Shown piece by piece: positions 35,101 to 46,999 of a DNA stretch of 64,000 nucleotides; position 1 is the first letter of the stretch, and each line of letters starts with the position of its first letter. The notes under the pieces were generated by a model. The model was not told where the DNA came from and did not search any database. It worked only from the letters and a program-made list of their open reading frames with translations. A program made the translations under genes and the position numbers. Origin of the DNA: Desmodesmus armatus (Eukaryota > Chlorophyta > Chlorophyceae > Sphaeropleales > Scenedesmaceae); assembly GCA_007449985.2 (NCBI GenBank), contig VIIQ02000028.1:1-64000 (forward strand). The letters run 5' to 3'.

Positions 35101-35464
35101 AATTGTCACTAACGGTTACTTCTGAAGGTTCAAAACACGTCTCCATCTCTCTTTGAGAATCACCGACACAGCAGTGCTGAGCACCTGGACCCCGCCATCT
35201 GTGTTGCAAGCCTCGTCACTGCTCTGCCCCAAGCTCGTAAAACGCCAATCTGCAACATCTGTATCCTTGTGCGTGATCATTTGTGATCGCAGTGGCCGCG
35301 GGAAAGGTGAGACGACAGTTATGTGCTGAGGCAAACAAGCAGCAGCTTCACTTGCACTCATGCTGACATTCCCAAGGCACTACTGCTGTTGTGCAGCATA
35401 GTGCATATGTACTCAAGTGCTTTAGGAATCTCATCTGTTCCTGCTTCAATACTTTGCCTGCAGG
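32134..35464. other. Gene-poor, repeat-bearing interval
   Basis: It begins with the RPC4 3' UTR; a TGTAA at 32789-32793 is a candidate poly(A) signal. The segment 33540-34800 belongs to the inverted element described separately. I found no frame with recognisable domains. Confidence 0.5.
33540..34800 (+). mobile_element. Repeat element E, left copy
   Basis: Three blocks in order: GCGGTTTCGCCCTTGCTGAA (33597), two roughly 115-bp subrepeats containing TTTGCCTGCAACA and CACACAGCACAACGA (33790-34030), and a CATCTGGTGTGGTGTGGGC block (34076). A region of imperfect CTGTGAT...ATCACAG hairpins with GGGCGTCCTGCTGC-type sequence follows (34290-34760). The same blocks occur in the same order on the minus strand at 62790-60140. 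No transposase was seen. It may be a non-autonomous transposon; the class is unknown. Confidence 0.6.
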
Positions 35465-36809
35465 ATGGAGAGCGCGCCATCAGTGTCCCTCTTAGGCCTG
35501 CCGGACCCCTGCCTGCTGCTAGTGCTGAAGGTCTGTGCAGTGCTCGGAGTCAGCACCCTGTTCTGTGCCGCCAGGGCACACCCACAGCTGCACAAGCTTG
35601 CGAAGGAGGTAGCAAAAAGTTTCTGCGTTACAGCTGGACTGGATCTTCAGGGCAAAGCTGACAGCATCCTGCAACACCTTGGCAAGAATCCCCAACACAT
35701 CACCCACGTCAACCTCTGGAACAACATATATGGCGACTGTTACAGCAAGGTCATTTTGCACCAGCTGCCGCACATCCCACAGCTGCTTTGCCTACAGCTC
35801 CATGGCCTGTGCCTGAAGGGCAATGTGTTGAAGTGGGCAATCGCGGCCTGTCCCTTGCAGCGGCTGCGGATCAGTGAGTGCTTGCTGCTTGATGGTCAGC
35901 AAGGCCTGGAAACAACGCTGAAGCGGCTGCCGGCGCTGCAGCACCTCAGCCTCAGCCATATCTTCATCAACATCAGCAAGAAGAAGGAGAGGAACATGGA
36001 GGCTTGGTTTCCCAACTACGATAGAAGGGAGACTGAAGCACTTGGCTTTGTCAACTATACTGCTGTCTTTGAGCCTATCTCTGCCATGCGCCAGCTCACA
36101 CACCTTGAGGTTGTTGGTGGTCGGTTCACACGCGTGTATGGCAAGCTGCAGCACCTGCACCTGCATCTGGACCCTGATGAACTGTACTACCCACAGTTCA
36201 ACCAGGGCCTGGCTCAGGGCTGGTTGAGGGATCTAGAGCTGGATGTATACGATGCACAGCCTGGGCTGCTGCTGCAGCTTGCGGAGCTCAAGCAGCTGAC
36301 GCGGCTGAAGTATGCGGGGGATTCCAACGAAATACACCAGCAGGCAACATAAGTTCAAACGTCCATGGACGTTTGTGCAGGTGGGTGTGGCTATGCTGCA
36401 GGGATGTGCCATGCTTGTAACTGATGTGCACAGCATGTGTCACAACATGAAATGACAGGAGGTGATGTTTGCGGCCTACTGTACATGATGTGTTGCAGGG
36501 TTTGCTCAAAAATCAAATCAAAGTTACACCTGTAGCTTGCTGCACTGCTGGTCTTGCAGACGGTTACACTGCACTTCAGCCATACCCCTCAACATCAATT
36601 TTCACAATGACGCTGTTTGTGCTGGCTGCTGCCGCTCTTGCTGTTGTTGCGCACTTGCTGCCTTCTGATGTCTTGTGCAGTCTCGTGAGTTTGAAAGGGA
36701 ATGGCCCGTGTGGCTCCAGGTGCTGGACTACTGGTATGACAGCCATGAAGTGACACAGCAGGCAGCCATTGCTGCAGGAATCAGAGAGTGGCTGGCTGCA
36801 GCTGGCTGA
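35465..36809 (+). CDS. Leucine-rich-repeat protein
   Basis: A long first coding exon opens at 35465 (MESAPSVSLLGLPDPCLLLVLK, shortened here) directly after a CTGCAG acceptor-like sequence, so a 5' UTR intron is likely. The start resembles an F-box-like helix. LRRs follow: IPQLLCLQLHGLCL, LQRLRISECLLL, LPALQHLSLSHI, MRQLTHLEVVGG and LAELKQLTRLKYAG. If unspliced it stops at 36350-36352 (295 aa). A separate frame at 36681-36809, after a TTGTGCAG acceptor, encodes REWPVWLQVLDYWYDSHEV and ends WLAAAG; it looks like a C-terminal exon of the same gene. I could not place the donor or possible middle exon. Like the gene at 8705 it is probably one of an expanded algal F-box/LRR family. The partner is unknown. 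Confidence 0.6.
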
Positions 36810-38381
36810 AGAACGCATGAATGGTGGAGGGGACCCAAGCTGAGGGGCCAGAGACGCATACGTGGTGATTGGTGAGATTTTTGTTGAGGTTTCTCTCCAT
36901 GCCCAGACCAGCAAGCGATGTTTGTGCTGAGGTGCCTGACCATCTGCTGCGCAGCAGCATCCTTGAGATCCCCTTCATGCGCTGCGGCGTGTTGACGCAA
37001 AGTGTTGGTGTGGTGTTGCTGGTGTGACATTTGAATTCTCAAACATTTGAATATTGGGCCACACTGTGGGGCCTATGTGCTCGCCATGGCACTTCGACCC
37101 AAGGTGCTGGCTTGCAATGGATGTGAGTGGAAGGCAGTCGGGCATCTCCAACATGTGTGAGATATAGTGACTGTGCGGCTTCATTTTGCAGGCCGCCTGC
37201 GTCACTTCCTGGTGCAAAGGTTGTGAGCTGTAACCAACACAGTCTGTGCAGTACTTTGCGGAACGAGCATGACCCTGGCATTGCCTTCGGGCTGCTGCAG
37301 GCTGTGTGCCTGGCAGGCGGCATGACAGGCGGTACTACCGGCTGTACCTGCTGCAAAGTTCATGTGCTGCATGTGAAGGCTGTTCCAGCGACTCGCTGAC
37401 AGCTTGTTGTGCTGATGAACGGCTTGCTGTTATGGACTTTGAGCAGTGCTGTTGGCACTGCCGGTGTGCCTGCACTGGCAAGCGTCACGGCATTGTAATG
37501 GGTTCTTGTGGTACAGCCTTCAGAAGGGCAGCAGCTGCAGCCGCCGCTTGGTGCCGAGCCATCCTGTTGTGTGCTGCATGGTGGTTATGTCGCACGCACG
37601 TCCACTGCTAGCAGTCTCGAATGCATGCTTGAGCAAGGATCCTGCAGGAGAGCAGCCAGCAGCAGCCCCATACCAAGCTGTGTGACAATGGCAAGGCTTT
37701 CATATGTGTTGGTACCCCGGGGAGAGAGAGTCTCTCTCTATGCTTGATCGATCACAGCTCCATGCTTGACGCAAAAGCCAACAGCAGCCAGGCAGGTTGA
37801 GAGTCACAAGGATCAAACAGGGTTTTTCCAAGGTCAACTGTCTTGAACAATATGATGATGTCATCAACCTTCTGCAGTGCAGCTGCTACAGGTCCTCGAA
37901 CATCTGATGCTATGGTGATGCTGTGATGCCAAGTCAGCAACAGGCAGCATTTTTGGCCATTCAAAGGGTGCAGGATGGCATACCCAATGAGAAGCTACTA
38001 GCTACAGTGTGCCGTTGACTGATGAATCGGTCAGTAAGTGACACGCATGCCACGTCTGTTGTGCTACGCCCTGAGAAGCCACCAGCCCCCAAGCACTACA
38101 CAACAACAACAGTGTCCACAACAGATGCTGGTGGTTACACATGGCAGCCTCAAACAACGTGTGCGGCTATTGCAGCCGCCTGAAGTACGTGCGCCACCAC
38201 ACAGCCTCAACGTGCAGCAGCACTGCCAGCACCAGCAAAGGACCAGCACAGCACTGCCAAAGATCCAACTGCACTGCCGCTGTTGCCCCGTGTGCTGCTC
38301 CTGCAGCCTTGCAGCGCCAGCGGCAGCAGCTGTCTCCACCAGCAAGGGTGTGCCTGCAGCTGTTGGGCACAGGCAGAGGGT
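36810..38381. other. Convergent intergenic region
   Basis: The LRR gene and eL24 end toward each other here. No convincing gene was seen. TTACA at 38135-38139 (TGTAA on minus), about 245 nt after the eL24 stop, is a candidate poly(A) signal. Confidence 0.5.
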
Positions 38382-40914
38382 TTACCGCTTGCCGCGACCG
38401 ACTGCCTTGGGTGCTGGTGCTGCCTTAGCGCCTGCAGCTGCCTTGCTGGCCTTGGCCTTGTCCGCCTTCATCTTCTTGGCACGCTCCTTCACCTCACGGA
38501 TGGCCTTGTCGCGGTTGGCCTGGCGGAACTGTGGACAGGAACAGAGATAGGGAACGAAGAGTACAGGACAAGGATGATGAGTATGCTACTTGGCCAATGA
38601 GGCCCACCAGCATGTACCCAATTTGCTGGCACATGGTGGAGACCTGCTTGGGGTACATGCACTGCAGCCAGGCACAATGGTCTCTTGCACCAATGGCGGG
38701 ACACACGGGAAACCACTGCCAGGCGCAACAAGAAAGTGAGCTATGCACCTCCACCGCGCTCAGACTGCGTGTGCTCTCCAACTCTCCTCCCTCCTTTCTC
38801 GCGCGCCCTGTGTCTGTACCTGTGCCTCTGCCCCCCACGTCAACCTCCTCCTCTCTCCTGCTCAAGCCCTCCGCCCCTGCTATCCCTTCAACGTCCTCAC
38901 ATCCTATGTGTGCCCGGCGCCCCCCCCCCCCCACCATCTCTCCCCCGCTCGCCTGCTTCCCTGCCTGCCCTCGTCACATGCATCTAGAACTGCCCCCGCT
39001 TCCCCTCCCTCTTTCCCGCCACCCTTCTCCTACACCCACCTCAGGCTTCTCTGCCCTCCTCTTGTTGATGACCTCCAGGCTGACACCCACGATGGCGCGG
39101 GCAGCACCCTTGTTGGCCACACGGCGCTTCTTGCGGGCAATCTCAGCCACCTGGTCCTTCTTGTGAGCCTTCCTGCGGGGCGGACGGATGAAATATTGCA
39201 AGGGGGGGAGTGTGAGAGTGTGGGCGACGTGCATAGGATCAAATGTGTATGTGTGAGGGGGGGGGGGTCGGCAGTGCAGCAAGTAGCTGGTCCTGCTGGT
39301 GCACCCTCCTGCAGGGGGGCAAAGGTTCAAGGGTGACAGCGGGACTGAGGAGAGCGCCAAGTCAGCTGAGTCAACAGGGCAAGACAAGACAAGGGCGCTT
39401 TGGGTTGCTGGCAGCAACAGCCAGTAAACAGTACGCCCTCAGCCAATTGCAACTGTCGTTAGTGCCATCAGCTTGATAGGCACTTTGCAGAGCGCATGAG
39501 ACACCACAGATGATGCTGCAGGGAGACTGACAGCCTCCACGCAACCTCATCTGTGGGGTCTCATGTGCTCTGCGAATGCCTGTCAAGCTGAGTGCTGAAG
39601 CGCTGGTGGGCTGGTGAGTCTCAATAATGTGCACATCTTGACACGGACCGCACACATGTACTGCACTCACAAGGCATTTCATACCATCTCTCATGCCTCC
39701 CTACAGCAGCCTTGGCATCTGCGTTGTGCTGCTTTGCTTTGCTGGGGCCTCTGAGCGCTGTTGATGCTCAAAGGCCCCAGCCAAGCAGCACAACTCGGCT
39801 GCCAAGGCTGCTGTAGGGAGACATGGGAGATGGTAAAACTGCTTGCAAGGGATGGGACCCCTGCCCTCGACAAAAAAGAGCAGTGCTGCGAATGGCCAGC
39901 AAAGACAATAGCACTCAGCAGGTATGCTGCTCCTGAAACACCCCCCCCCCCCACGAGGGAGACCCAGACAGCCCTAACTCAGCCTGACAAGGATTGGCGT
40001 GCATGGGACCCAACTGGACTGGCTGTCAGCGCTGTTTGTGGCACGGAGGCTGCCTGTGTGCCCTCAACGTGAGGCCACGCCTGCTGCTCCTGCTGCGCAC
40101 TGCTCCCTGGACGTGCTGCATCTGCAAAGATGCGCATTCAGCTGGCACACCACCAGGCCAATGCCCAGTCGGTGACCCCTGCCCTGCTGGACACTGCTGC
40201 CGCAGCTGCTGTACATGTCTACCGCTGCTGAGGGGAGCTGCTGCTGAGGCGAGGTTGTAGGCGGGTCTGCAGCTGCAGTCACTGAAACGCCTGCTGGCGC
40301 GCCCTTGCTGTGGCATTCGCTGCTGCTGCTGCGCTGCCACGCTGAGGTGCTGCATGGTTGCGTCACGCCAGCTGTTGTGAGAGGTCCTCCTAGGCACCTG
40401 CCCTGCCAGCCGTGCAGCCAGGTGCTGCTGCTGTCCCTGCTGCTCCACTGACTGCTGAGCAGCCAAGCAAGGGACCTGTGCGGGCCCCCTGTGGTGCCTG
40501 CGTCCGCCCGTGCACTGCCCATCCGCCCGTGCACTTCCCATAAACATGCAGCACTAGGCCCTCAAACATCACCACCGAACCCTGTCCCTACATCACCCCC
40601 CCCCCCAGATCCCAGCCCACACAGGCGACACAGCCCTCCGACCACCACACATCAAACCCGCACCCCTCTCCCACCACACCCCACGCCCCCAAAAACAACA
40701 CTACCCTCCCCCGCTCCCCTGCCACCCTCCCCTCCACGGACCTGTATGTGGTGGTCCATGCCAGCTTAGCAGGGCGCAGCCTGTTGTGGTACAGGCTCTT
40801 GCACTTCTTGTTCAGGAACAGGTACTGCTGGTTGTCTGTGCGGATGAACAGCATACCACGACCAGGCCAGATGCGCAGGCCGCTGAAGCGGCACAGAGTG
40901 GTCTTCAACACCAT
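38382..40914 (-). CDS. RPL24: 60S ribosomal protein eL24, 150 aa, 3 exons
   Basis: eL24 is a component of the large cytosolic ribosomal subunit near the subunit interface. Exons 40914-40742, 39172-39040 and 38528-38382 sum to 151 codons, which fits the usual family length of about 155. The N terminus [18 protein letters not shown] and [20 protein letters not shown] is characteristic. Exon 2 continues [18 protein letters not shown] and [19 protein letters not shown]. The tail is Lys/Ala-rich and ends AVGRGKR. In many eukaryotic eL24 the N-terminal Cys pairs form a zinc finger; here only one Cys (TTLCRF) is visible in that position, as in other eukaryotic-type sequences. The gene is divergent from EFL. 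Intron 1 (39173-40741) is long and contains two hairpins. Confidence 0.95.
39469..39591. repeat. Hairpin 1 in eL24 intron 1
   Basis: Arms of about 45 nt, 39469-39513 and 39547-39591, are about 86 percent complementary (for example GCTTGATAGGCA with TGCCTGTCAAGC). They enclose a loop of about 33 nt. Confidence 0.85.
39684..39833. repeat. Hairpin 2 in eL24 intron 1
   Basis: Arms of about 70 nt, 39684-39756 and 39766-39833, are roughly 85-90 percent complementary. The longest perfect block is CTCCCTACAGCAGCCTTGGC against its complement. The loop is about 10 nt. Confidence 0.9.
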
Positions 40915-42103
40915 CGCGGCCTATTGGGGGGCTGAAGCGAGCAGACGGGATGCATGCAGGGCAGAGAGAGGCTGGTGAGTCACAGGAAACGTACCTTGAA
41001 AGCGTGGGTGGCACCACACAGCAACTGCACCTGCGCCACCCTGCTGCTGCTGTAGCATCATGCGATGCTGCGCACTGGAACCAGTCTGCAGCTGCATATG
41101 GGCACAATAGTGCTGCCAGAAGATTTGGAGGGTTATGGGCCCTTGAGCATGCTGCCAATGAAGTGCACACACCCACTGCTGCTGCCCAGGCAGGCAGCTG
41201 GGCTTCACAACAGCGGTTCTGCAGCTGCAGCACTGTTTGCTGGCCAAGGCCTGTCCTGTGTCAGTCCAAAGCACTGTACATGCACCAGATCATGCCCCAG
41301 GGGTGCCAGCTTGCAGCATGACGCCAACAGGGACATCACCCCCGCTCAAGTTTGGCTGCATCTCTGCCAGGCCGCCTGGTCGATCTTGCAGAACAAGCAT
41401 TGCACGCGGCTAGAGCGCTGCAGACGTTCTTTTACCCATCAAATGAACGACACCAGCCCGACAAAGCACGCTTCTTCCTCTGCTGCTGGCACAACAGCAG
41501 GCTGGCAAGCTCACCTGGCTGTGGGCAAGCGTCCTCGCCAGCTACGTCAGCGGAAAAAGGCTGAAAGAGGGTGTTGCGATTGCTTTGCTCGCTCTTGCCC
41601 GTCGCCGGACGCCTCTAGGGTGTAAGGGTACAGCTACCCGTCTGTGTTGCTCCTGCTTATGCTGGCCCCACCGTCAGGCTCTCCCCTTTCGCAACTCACA
41701 GGCGTTCTAGGTGTGCTGTCAAGCCACCACCGCTGTTGCATTCTCTCTCAGTTTCTGATCTCACAAGAGTTTAGGTGGGTGCGGCTGCTGCAGCTTGATG
41801 GCTCCGTGCATGGGCGCACCTTTGCCAAGGTTTCCTCGTCCGTATGTTTGATGCTCCAGCGCCCACGCAGCAGGGCTGGCAGAGCCGGGGCAGCCACAAC
41901 AGACAACACAGTCGCCAACCATCAAACAGCATTCCCAGGGGCTGCTGCCCCTTGCCTCGGGCCTCTCAGTCCGTTACGTGCCAGCACAACATCCATGCAG
42001 CCGCAGTGCACGCCCCTGCGCGCTGCCTCATGCAGCCACCACCCTGATCGCTGGAAGGCCTTTCTCACCAACCTCCTGTCGCTGCTTTTGTGTTGCAGTC
42101 ACA
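40915..42103. promoter_or_regulatory. Divergent eL24/EFL promoter region
   Basis: This 1189-bp stretch lies between head-to-head translation genes. A TGTTGCAG acceptor ends at 42098, five bases before the EFL ATG, so part of this region is probably an EFL 5' UTR intron. No core promoter motif was identified. Confidence 0.5.
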
Positions 42104-45100
42104 ATGGCTGAGGGCAAGCAGCATCTGTCCATTGTCATTTGCGGTAAGCACAGCGTCTGGGCAAGCAGCAGCAGCGCACAGGGCGTTTCAGCAGCCGTTG
42201 CCTCACGCACAGCCCAACGCAGTCGTTTCATGGCTTCAGGTGCAATTGATTACGAACCAATTACCAATGCAATGATTCTTACCCGTTTGCTCTGCAGGGC
42301 ATGTCGACTCCGGCAAGTCCACCACCACTGGCCGTCTGCTCTTTGAGCTGGGTGGTATCCCTGAGCGTGAGCTTGAGAAGCTCAAGGAGGAGGCTGCTGC
42401 CCTGGGCAAGCAGTCCTTCGCCTTTGCCTTCTACATGGACAGGCAGAAGGAGGAGCGTGAGCGTGGTGTGACCATCTCCTGCACCACCAAGGAGTTCTTC
42501 ACGGACAAGTGGCACTACACAATCATTGATGCCCCCGGTCACAGGTGAGCAGCAGCAGCAGCTGTTCAATGATTGCACTTTGCCATGTGAGCACACCCTG
42601 CCTTAGCCTGCTGTGCTTGTCGGGTGTCCTGTGCTGTGAGGTGCTGTGCAATGCTGTGCGGTAGCCCAACAGCATGCACCAATTGTTCGTATCTACTGCT
42701 GTTTCCCGAGTGCTATTGCTGACCTGTGTCCTGCTGCCCATGTGTCCTCCTTGTGTGTGCCCCAACAGGGATTTCATCAAGAACATGATCTCCGGTGCTG
42801 CCCAGGCCGATGTGTGCCTGCTGATGGTGCCCGCTGACGGTAACTTCACCACCGCCATCCAGAAGGGTGACCACAAGGCCGCTGAGATCCAGGGCCAGAC
42901 CCGCCAGCACGCCCGCCTGATCAACCTGCTGGGTGTGAAGCAGCTGATCGTCGGTGTGAACAAGATGGACAGCGATGTCGCCGGCTACAAGTGAGTGGTT
43001 GAGTTGGCTTGTGTGCTGAGGGTGTGTGTGTGGGGGGGGTGAAGTTGCCTTGTGGAAAGATGGGTTGGGGCTGTGCTTCGGCTGCACTTTTCATGCACCA
43101 GCAGCAAAGTGCTGAGACACTTGCTATCGCCGTCACTGCGCTGGATGTAGTTCATGTTGGTCCTATGAACTGGGGTGGTGTATGCTGTTCCCATTGTCGG
43201 TCGCAGAGCACCCAGTTGGTTGCAATGCGGACAGTGCAGCGGCAGTTGGTAGCTGCCGACTTCCAAGCACTCTGTGGAGGTGAAGCTGTCCCCTGGCTGA
43301 CCCCGCTCGCTGGCCATGCTGCTGTTACCAGCGCCTTCGGAACTCCTTCTGCCCCTTGCTGTAGTTTCATCACGCATGTTGGCATCTTTCTGTCGAAGTC
43401 TCTAGCATGTATGATTCAGCCGCTGACTGCTGTTTTGCTTCCTTTCCTGCCTTCCTCGCTGTCCCAGGGAGGAGCGCTACAACGAGATCCGTGACGAGAT
43501 GCGTCACATGCTTGCCCGCGTTGGCTGGAAGCCCGACTTCATTGAGAAGAGCGTGCCTATCCTGCCCATCTCCGGCTGGATGGGTGACAACCTGATCAAG
43601 AAGTCCGACAAGATGACCTGGTGGAAGGGCATGGACGTCAAGACCCAGGACAACCGCACCATGCACGTGGACTGCCTGCTGGACGTGAGTGGGACTTGGG
43701 AGTGGGATGGGGAAGCAGCTTGGGGGGGACAGGAAAGGAAGCAGCATGTGGTATGTGCTCATGGTACCTGTGTGGGCGGAGGAAGATGCCTGCAGTGGTG
43801 GGCTCTTTGCTGCTGCTGTACTGTGTGCTGTGCTGGGAATCACGCTGTGTACGACAAGGCGCGTGGCATTGCACTTGGGTTACTAATGCGTGGTGCAACC
43901 TGTGCCGTTCCCTTCTTCCCCCCACCAGGCCCTGAACGACATGTGCATCGTGCCCGAGCGCAAGACCGACGCCCCCATGCGCGTGCCCATCAGCGGTGCC
44001 TACAAGATTAAGGGTGTGGGTGATGTGCTGGCTGGCCGTGTGGAGCAGGGTGTCGTGAAGCCCGGAGATGAGGTCATCTTCCTGCCCACACACACCACCG
44101 CCAACCCCTGCGTCGGCAAGGTGAGAGCAGGGCCATGATCCATGCAGCCTGGCCAGTCTGGTGCTGCTGTTAAACACATGAGTTGCAACCGCTGTGTCCC
44201 TCGTTGTATGGCTGTCCAGTCGCATATGCGCGCAGCAGTGTTGGCTCTCAACAGCAGTTCCTGGGCTCCGCGCAGCAGTGTTGGCTTGCTCAACAGCAGT
44301 TCCTGGGCTCTGACTTGGTGCAGTAATTGAAGGCACATCTGCAGGCTGTTTGACAGGTTTAGTTGTCCTTCTTTTGCAGTGCTGACCTTGCTATGTGCTG
44401 ATGTGTTTCTGCATGCCCTGCCTGCAGGTGTTCACCGTGGAGATGCACCACAAGCGTGTGGACAAGGCCGGCCCCGGTGACAACGTGGGCATGAACATCA
44501 AGGGTCTGGACAAGGGTAACATGCCCCGCACTGGTGACGTCATGATCCTGAAGAGCGACCAGACCCTGAAGCCCGTCAAGGACTTCACCGCACAGGTCAG
44601 TCTTACGTCTTTGGCTTGTTTTGGCAGTGCGGCTGTTTCGCAAGTTGCCAGCTCAAATGTACTGCTTGCCCAGTCAGTCGCTGTCCTGTTACAGCACAAA
44701 GTGTGGATCCAGATGTTGTGAATTCAGGGACCGCTTTTCTGGCAAAAAAAGCAGTTGTGATGTGTGTCAACCCATGTCTCCTGTGCATGTTGTGCTGACC
44801 TGTCAATGCCTGCTGTCCCTTCACTTCATTCCCACAGATCCAGACCCTGGACATCCCCGGTGAGGTGAAGGCTGGCTACAGCCCCATCGGCTTCGTGCGC
44901 TGCGGTCGTGCCGCCTGCAAGATCACCAAGATCAACTGGAAGGTGAGGGCTGCACACACTGCTTGCTGCTATGTATCAGTGCTTTATTGATGTGTTTAAA
45001 TGAGGCTACAACACCTTGTGAGTGCCTGAGCAGCAGCTGCGTGGGTGCCACAAGTCAGTTTGATGTGACCATTTGCGCTTGCATTCACCGACTGCCAGCA

Positions 45101-45417
45101 CTGTGACAACACTTCGCTGTGACAACAACTTCCGAACTGCACAGTGTCTTTTTGATCTGGACAAGCTCTGACTGCATGTCTCCCTTCTCTGCACGCTCCC
45201 TCCTCCCCTCCACCAGGTCGGCAAGGAGACTGGTGGCAAGAAGCTGGAGGAGCCCCACGGCCTGAAGGCTAACGAGATGGCTGAGGTCGTCTTCGAGCCC
45301 TGCCAGCCTCTGGTGGTGGACCACTTCAAGTCCTGCGAGGGTCTGTCCCGCATTGCCTTCCTGGACGGCAACACCGCTGTCATGCTTGGGAAGGTCGTGG
45401 CTGTCAGCCACAAGTGA
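42104..45417 (+). CDS. EFL: EF-like (EFL) translation elongation GTPase, 463 aa, 8 exons
   Basis: EFL replaces EF-1alpha in many chlorophytes, delivering aminoacyl-tRNA to the ribosome as a GTP complex. Exons 42104-42143, 42298-42544, 42769-42990, 43468-43684, 43929-44120, 44428-44595, 44838-44942, 45217-45417 total 464 codons. G motifs: GHVDSGKST (G1, completed across intron 1), DAPGH (G3) and NKMD (G4). Domain 1 carries the insertion [18 protein letters not shown] rather than the EF-1alpha arrangement, and ends in the SGWMGDNL region. Domains 2 and 3 follow ([43 protein letters not shown]). Codon use is strongly biased to C-ending and G-ending codons, as expected for very high expression. 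TGTAA at 46181-46185 is a candidate poly(A) signal 760 nt downstream. Confidence 0.95.
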
Positions 45418-46432
45418 AGGCGCACACCCGCAGCAGCAGCAGCGGACCAGGCGCTAGGAGGATCACCCTGCAGGAGCCATGACAGTGTGTTTGTGGGGAC
45501 TCGGGGCGGTGTCAGCGCGTGGGGTGGTTGCGGCGAGCAGCCAGTTATTGGCGAGAGAGCTAGTGCGGCGATGGTGATGAGGGTGATGGAGCAACAGCAT
45601 CGGCGGCCTCTCTCCCTGCGCTGTGCAGGGAGGGATGTGCTGAGCCTGTGTACTGCTGAAGAGCCTGTGCTGGCCCCCAGCTTTTTTGGCGGGAACAGCA
45701 CGCTGCCACCCACTGTGCAATACTGTGGGGTGCAGGTGGAGCAGCAGAGTGCGGGTGGGGCTTTGTCTGGCAACAGGGGCGGCAGCGTGCAGGGGGCGGT
45801 GGCTGCGGCAGCAGCCGTTGCTTTCCTGCATGCTGCTGCAGCAGCATTGGTGGCTGCTGCCCTGCCAGCGCTTCGTTTTGCGGGGCACAGGCAGGGGGTG
45901 GTCTCCTTTTATGGCAGCAGCTGGGATTGGCACAGCATACACCGATAATGTCCTACCAAGGCGGCAGCTTCTGTGTGCTTCTAGCCCGGAGTTGTGTTGG
46001 TGTTGATGCTCGTCAATCCCTGGGTGGCTATGCTGTTGTCTGCCCTGCCAGCTGGGTTGTGCGTGAGGTGTTGTTGTGGCAGTAGTGTCTTGGGGTTTAC
46101 CCAGGTGCTGCTGTCAGGGCTTGCGATTGCCCAGTACTGATGCTTGTGTTTTTAATGACCTGTTGCCTTCGAGACCTGCTTGTAACTTTGCCTAACTGAT
46201 AGATCTTGCGCGGCTGAGTAAGGGAACAGGATATGCATCGGGAGTTCCATTTGTTTCTCAGCAGCCAAGTGTGAAGTTGCAGCTGGGCCTGAGGAGACGA
46301 GTGCAGATCAAAGTTGCTGATTGATTGCATAGCTTGTAGTGTGCGCGCACTGTATAGTTTGGGTTGTGTGCATGTCAGGAAGGTCAGTCCCAGTCATATG
46401 GGTGACTTGATCACAGCAGCTCCACTCACTGC

Positions 46433-46476
46433 AATGACAGACGCGACAGCTTCAGCCTCTGCAATCTTACTACAAC
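46433..46476 (-). repeat. Dispersed repeat family D, fragment
   Basis: The reverse complement reads GTAGTAAGATTGCAGAGGCT and continues GAAGCTGTCGCGTCTGTCA, matching the first half of the 11371 and 53325 copies. Confidence 0.65.
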
Positions 46477-46999
46477 TTACAAACAACAGCAGCAACTGCA
46501 TTGCATTCAATGTGTGTCAGAAACCCAAGCGACAAACGGACAACAGGCAGTCAACAAGGTCTCCACAGGAAACCTTGCTACCTCCCCGGTTCCGGGCACT
46601 GCCTCGCAGTCAACAAGGCTGTAGTGAAATTGCTAGATGCAGTGACGGTGGTGCTGCTTGCAGGTAATCCTACTAGGCTTGATGGGGCTGCTGGACTCAC
46701 AGCTTTGGTCTGGACGCCTTCTATTGTACTGTGAGGTTGCTTTGTTAGGCTTTCGTTGCCTGGGGTGGCGGTGGGGGACCCAGTGCTAGCTACATTGTGT
46801 TCTGTGTTCCCATCTTTGTGTGTTCCCAGTGTCTCCACAGGAAATCTTGCTACCTCCCCGGTTCCGGGCACTGTCTCACTAGATGCAGTGACCACGCCTT
46901 TGTCAGGGCAGACAGCGTACCTTAGGTCAACCTTGCCCCTTCATGGGGGGGGGGGGGGGGGGACCTGACTGCAGAAAGGCTACAGTTGTCATTCGGCCG

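Noticed and set aside
40026..40547. Ser/Gln/His-rich minus-strand frame in eL24 intron 1
   Set aside because: eL24 exons 1 and 2 join in phase across it; the frame is a by-product of CTG/CAG-rich sequence.
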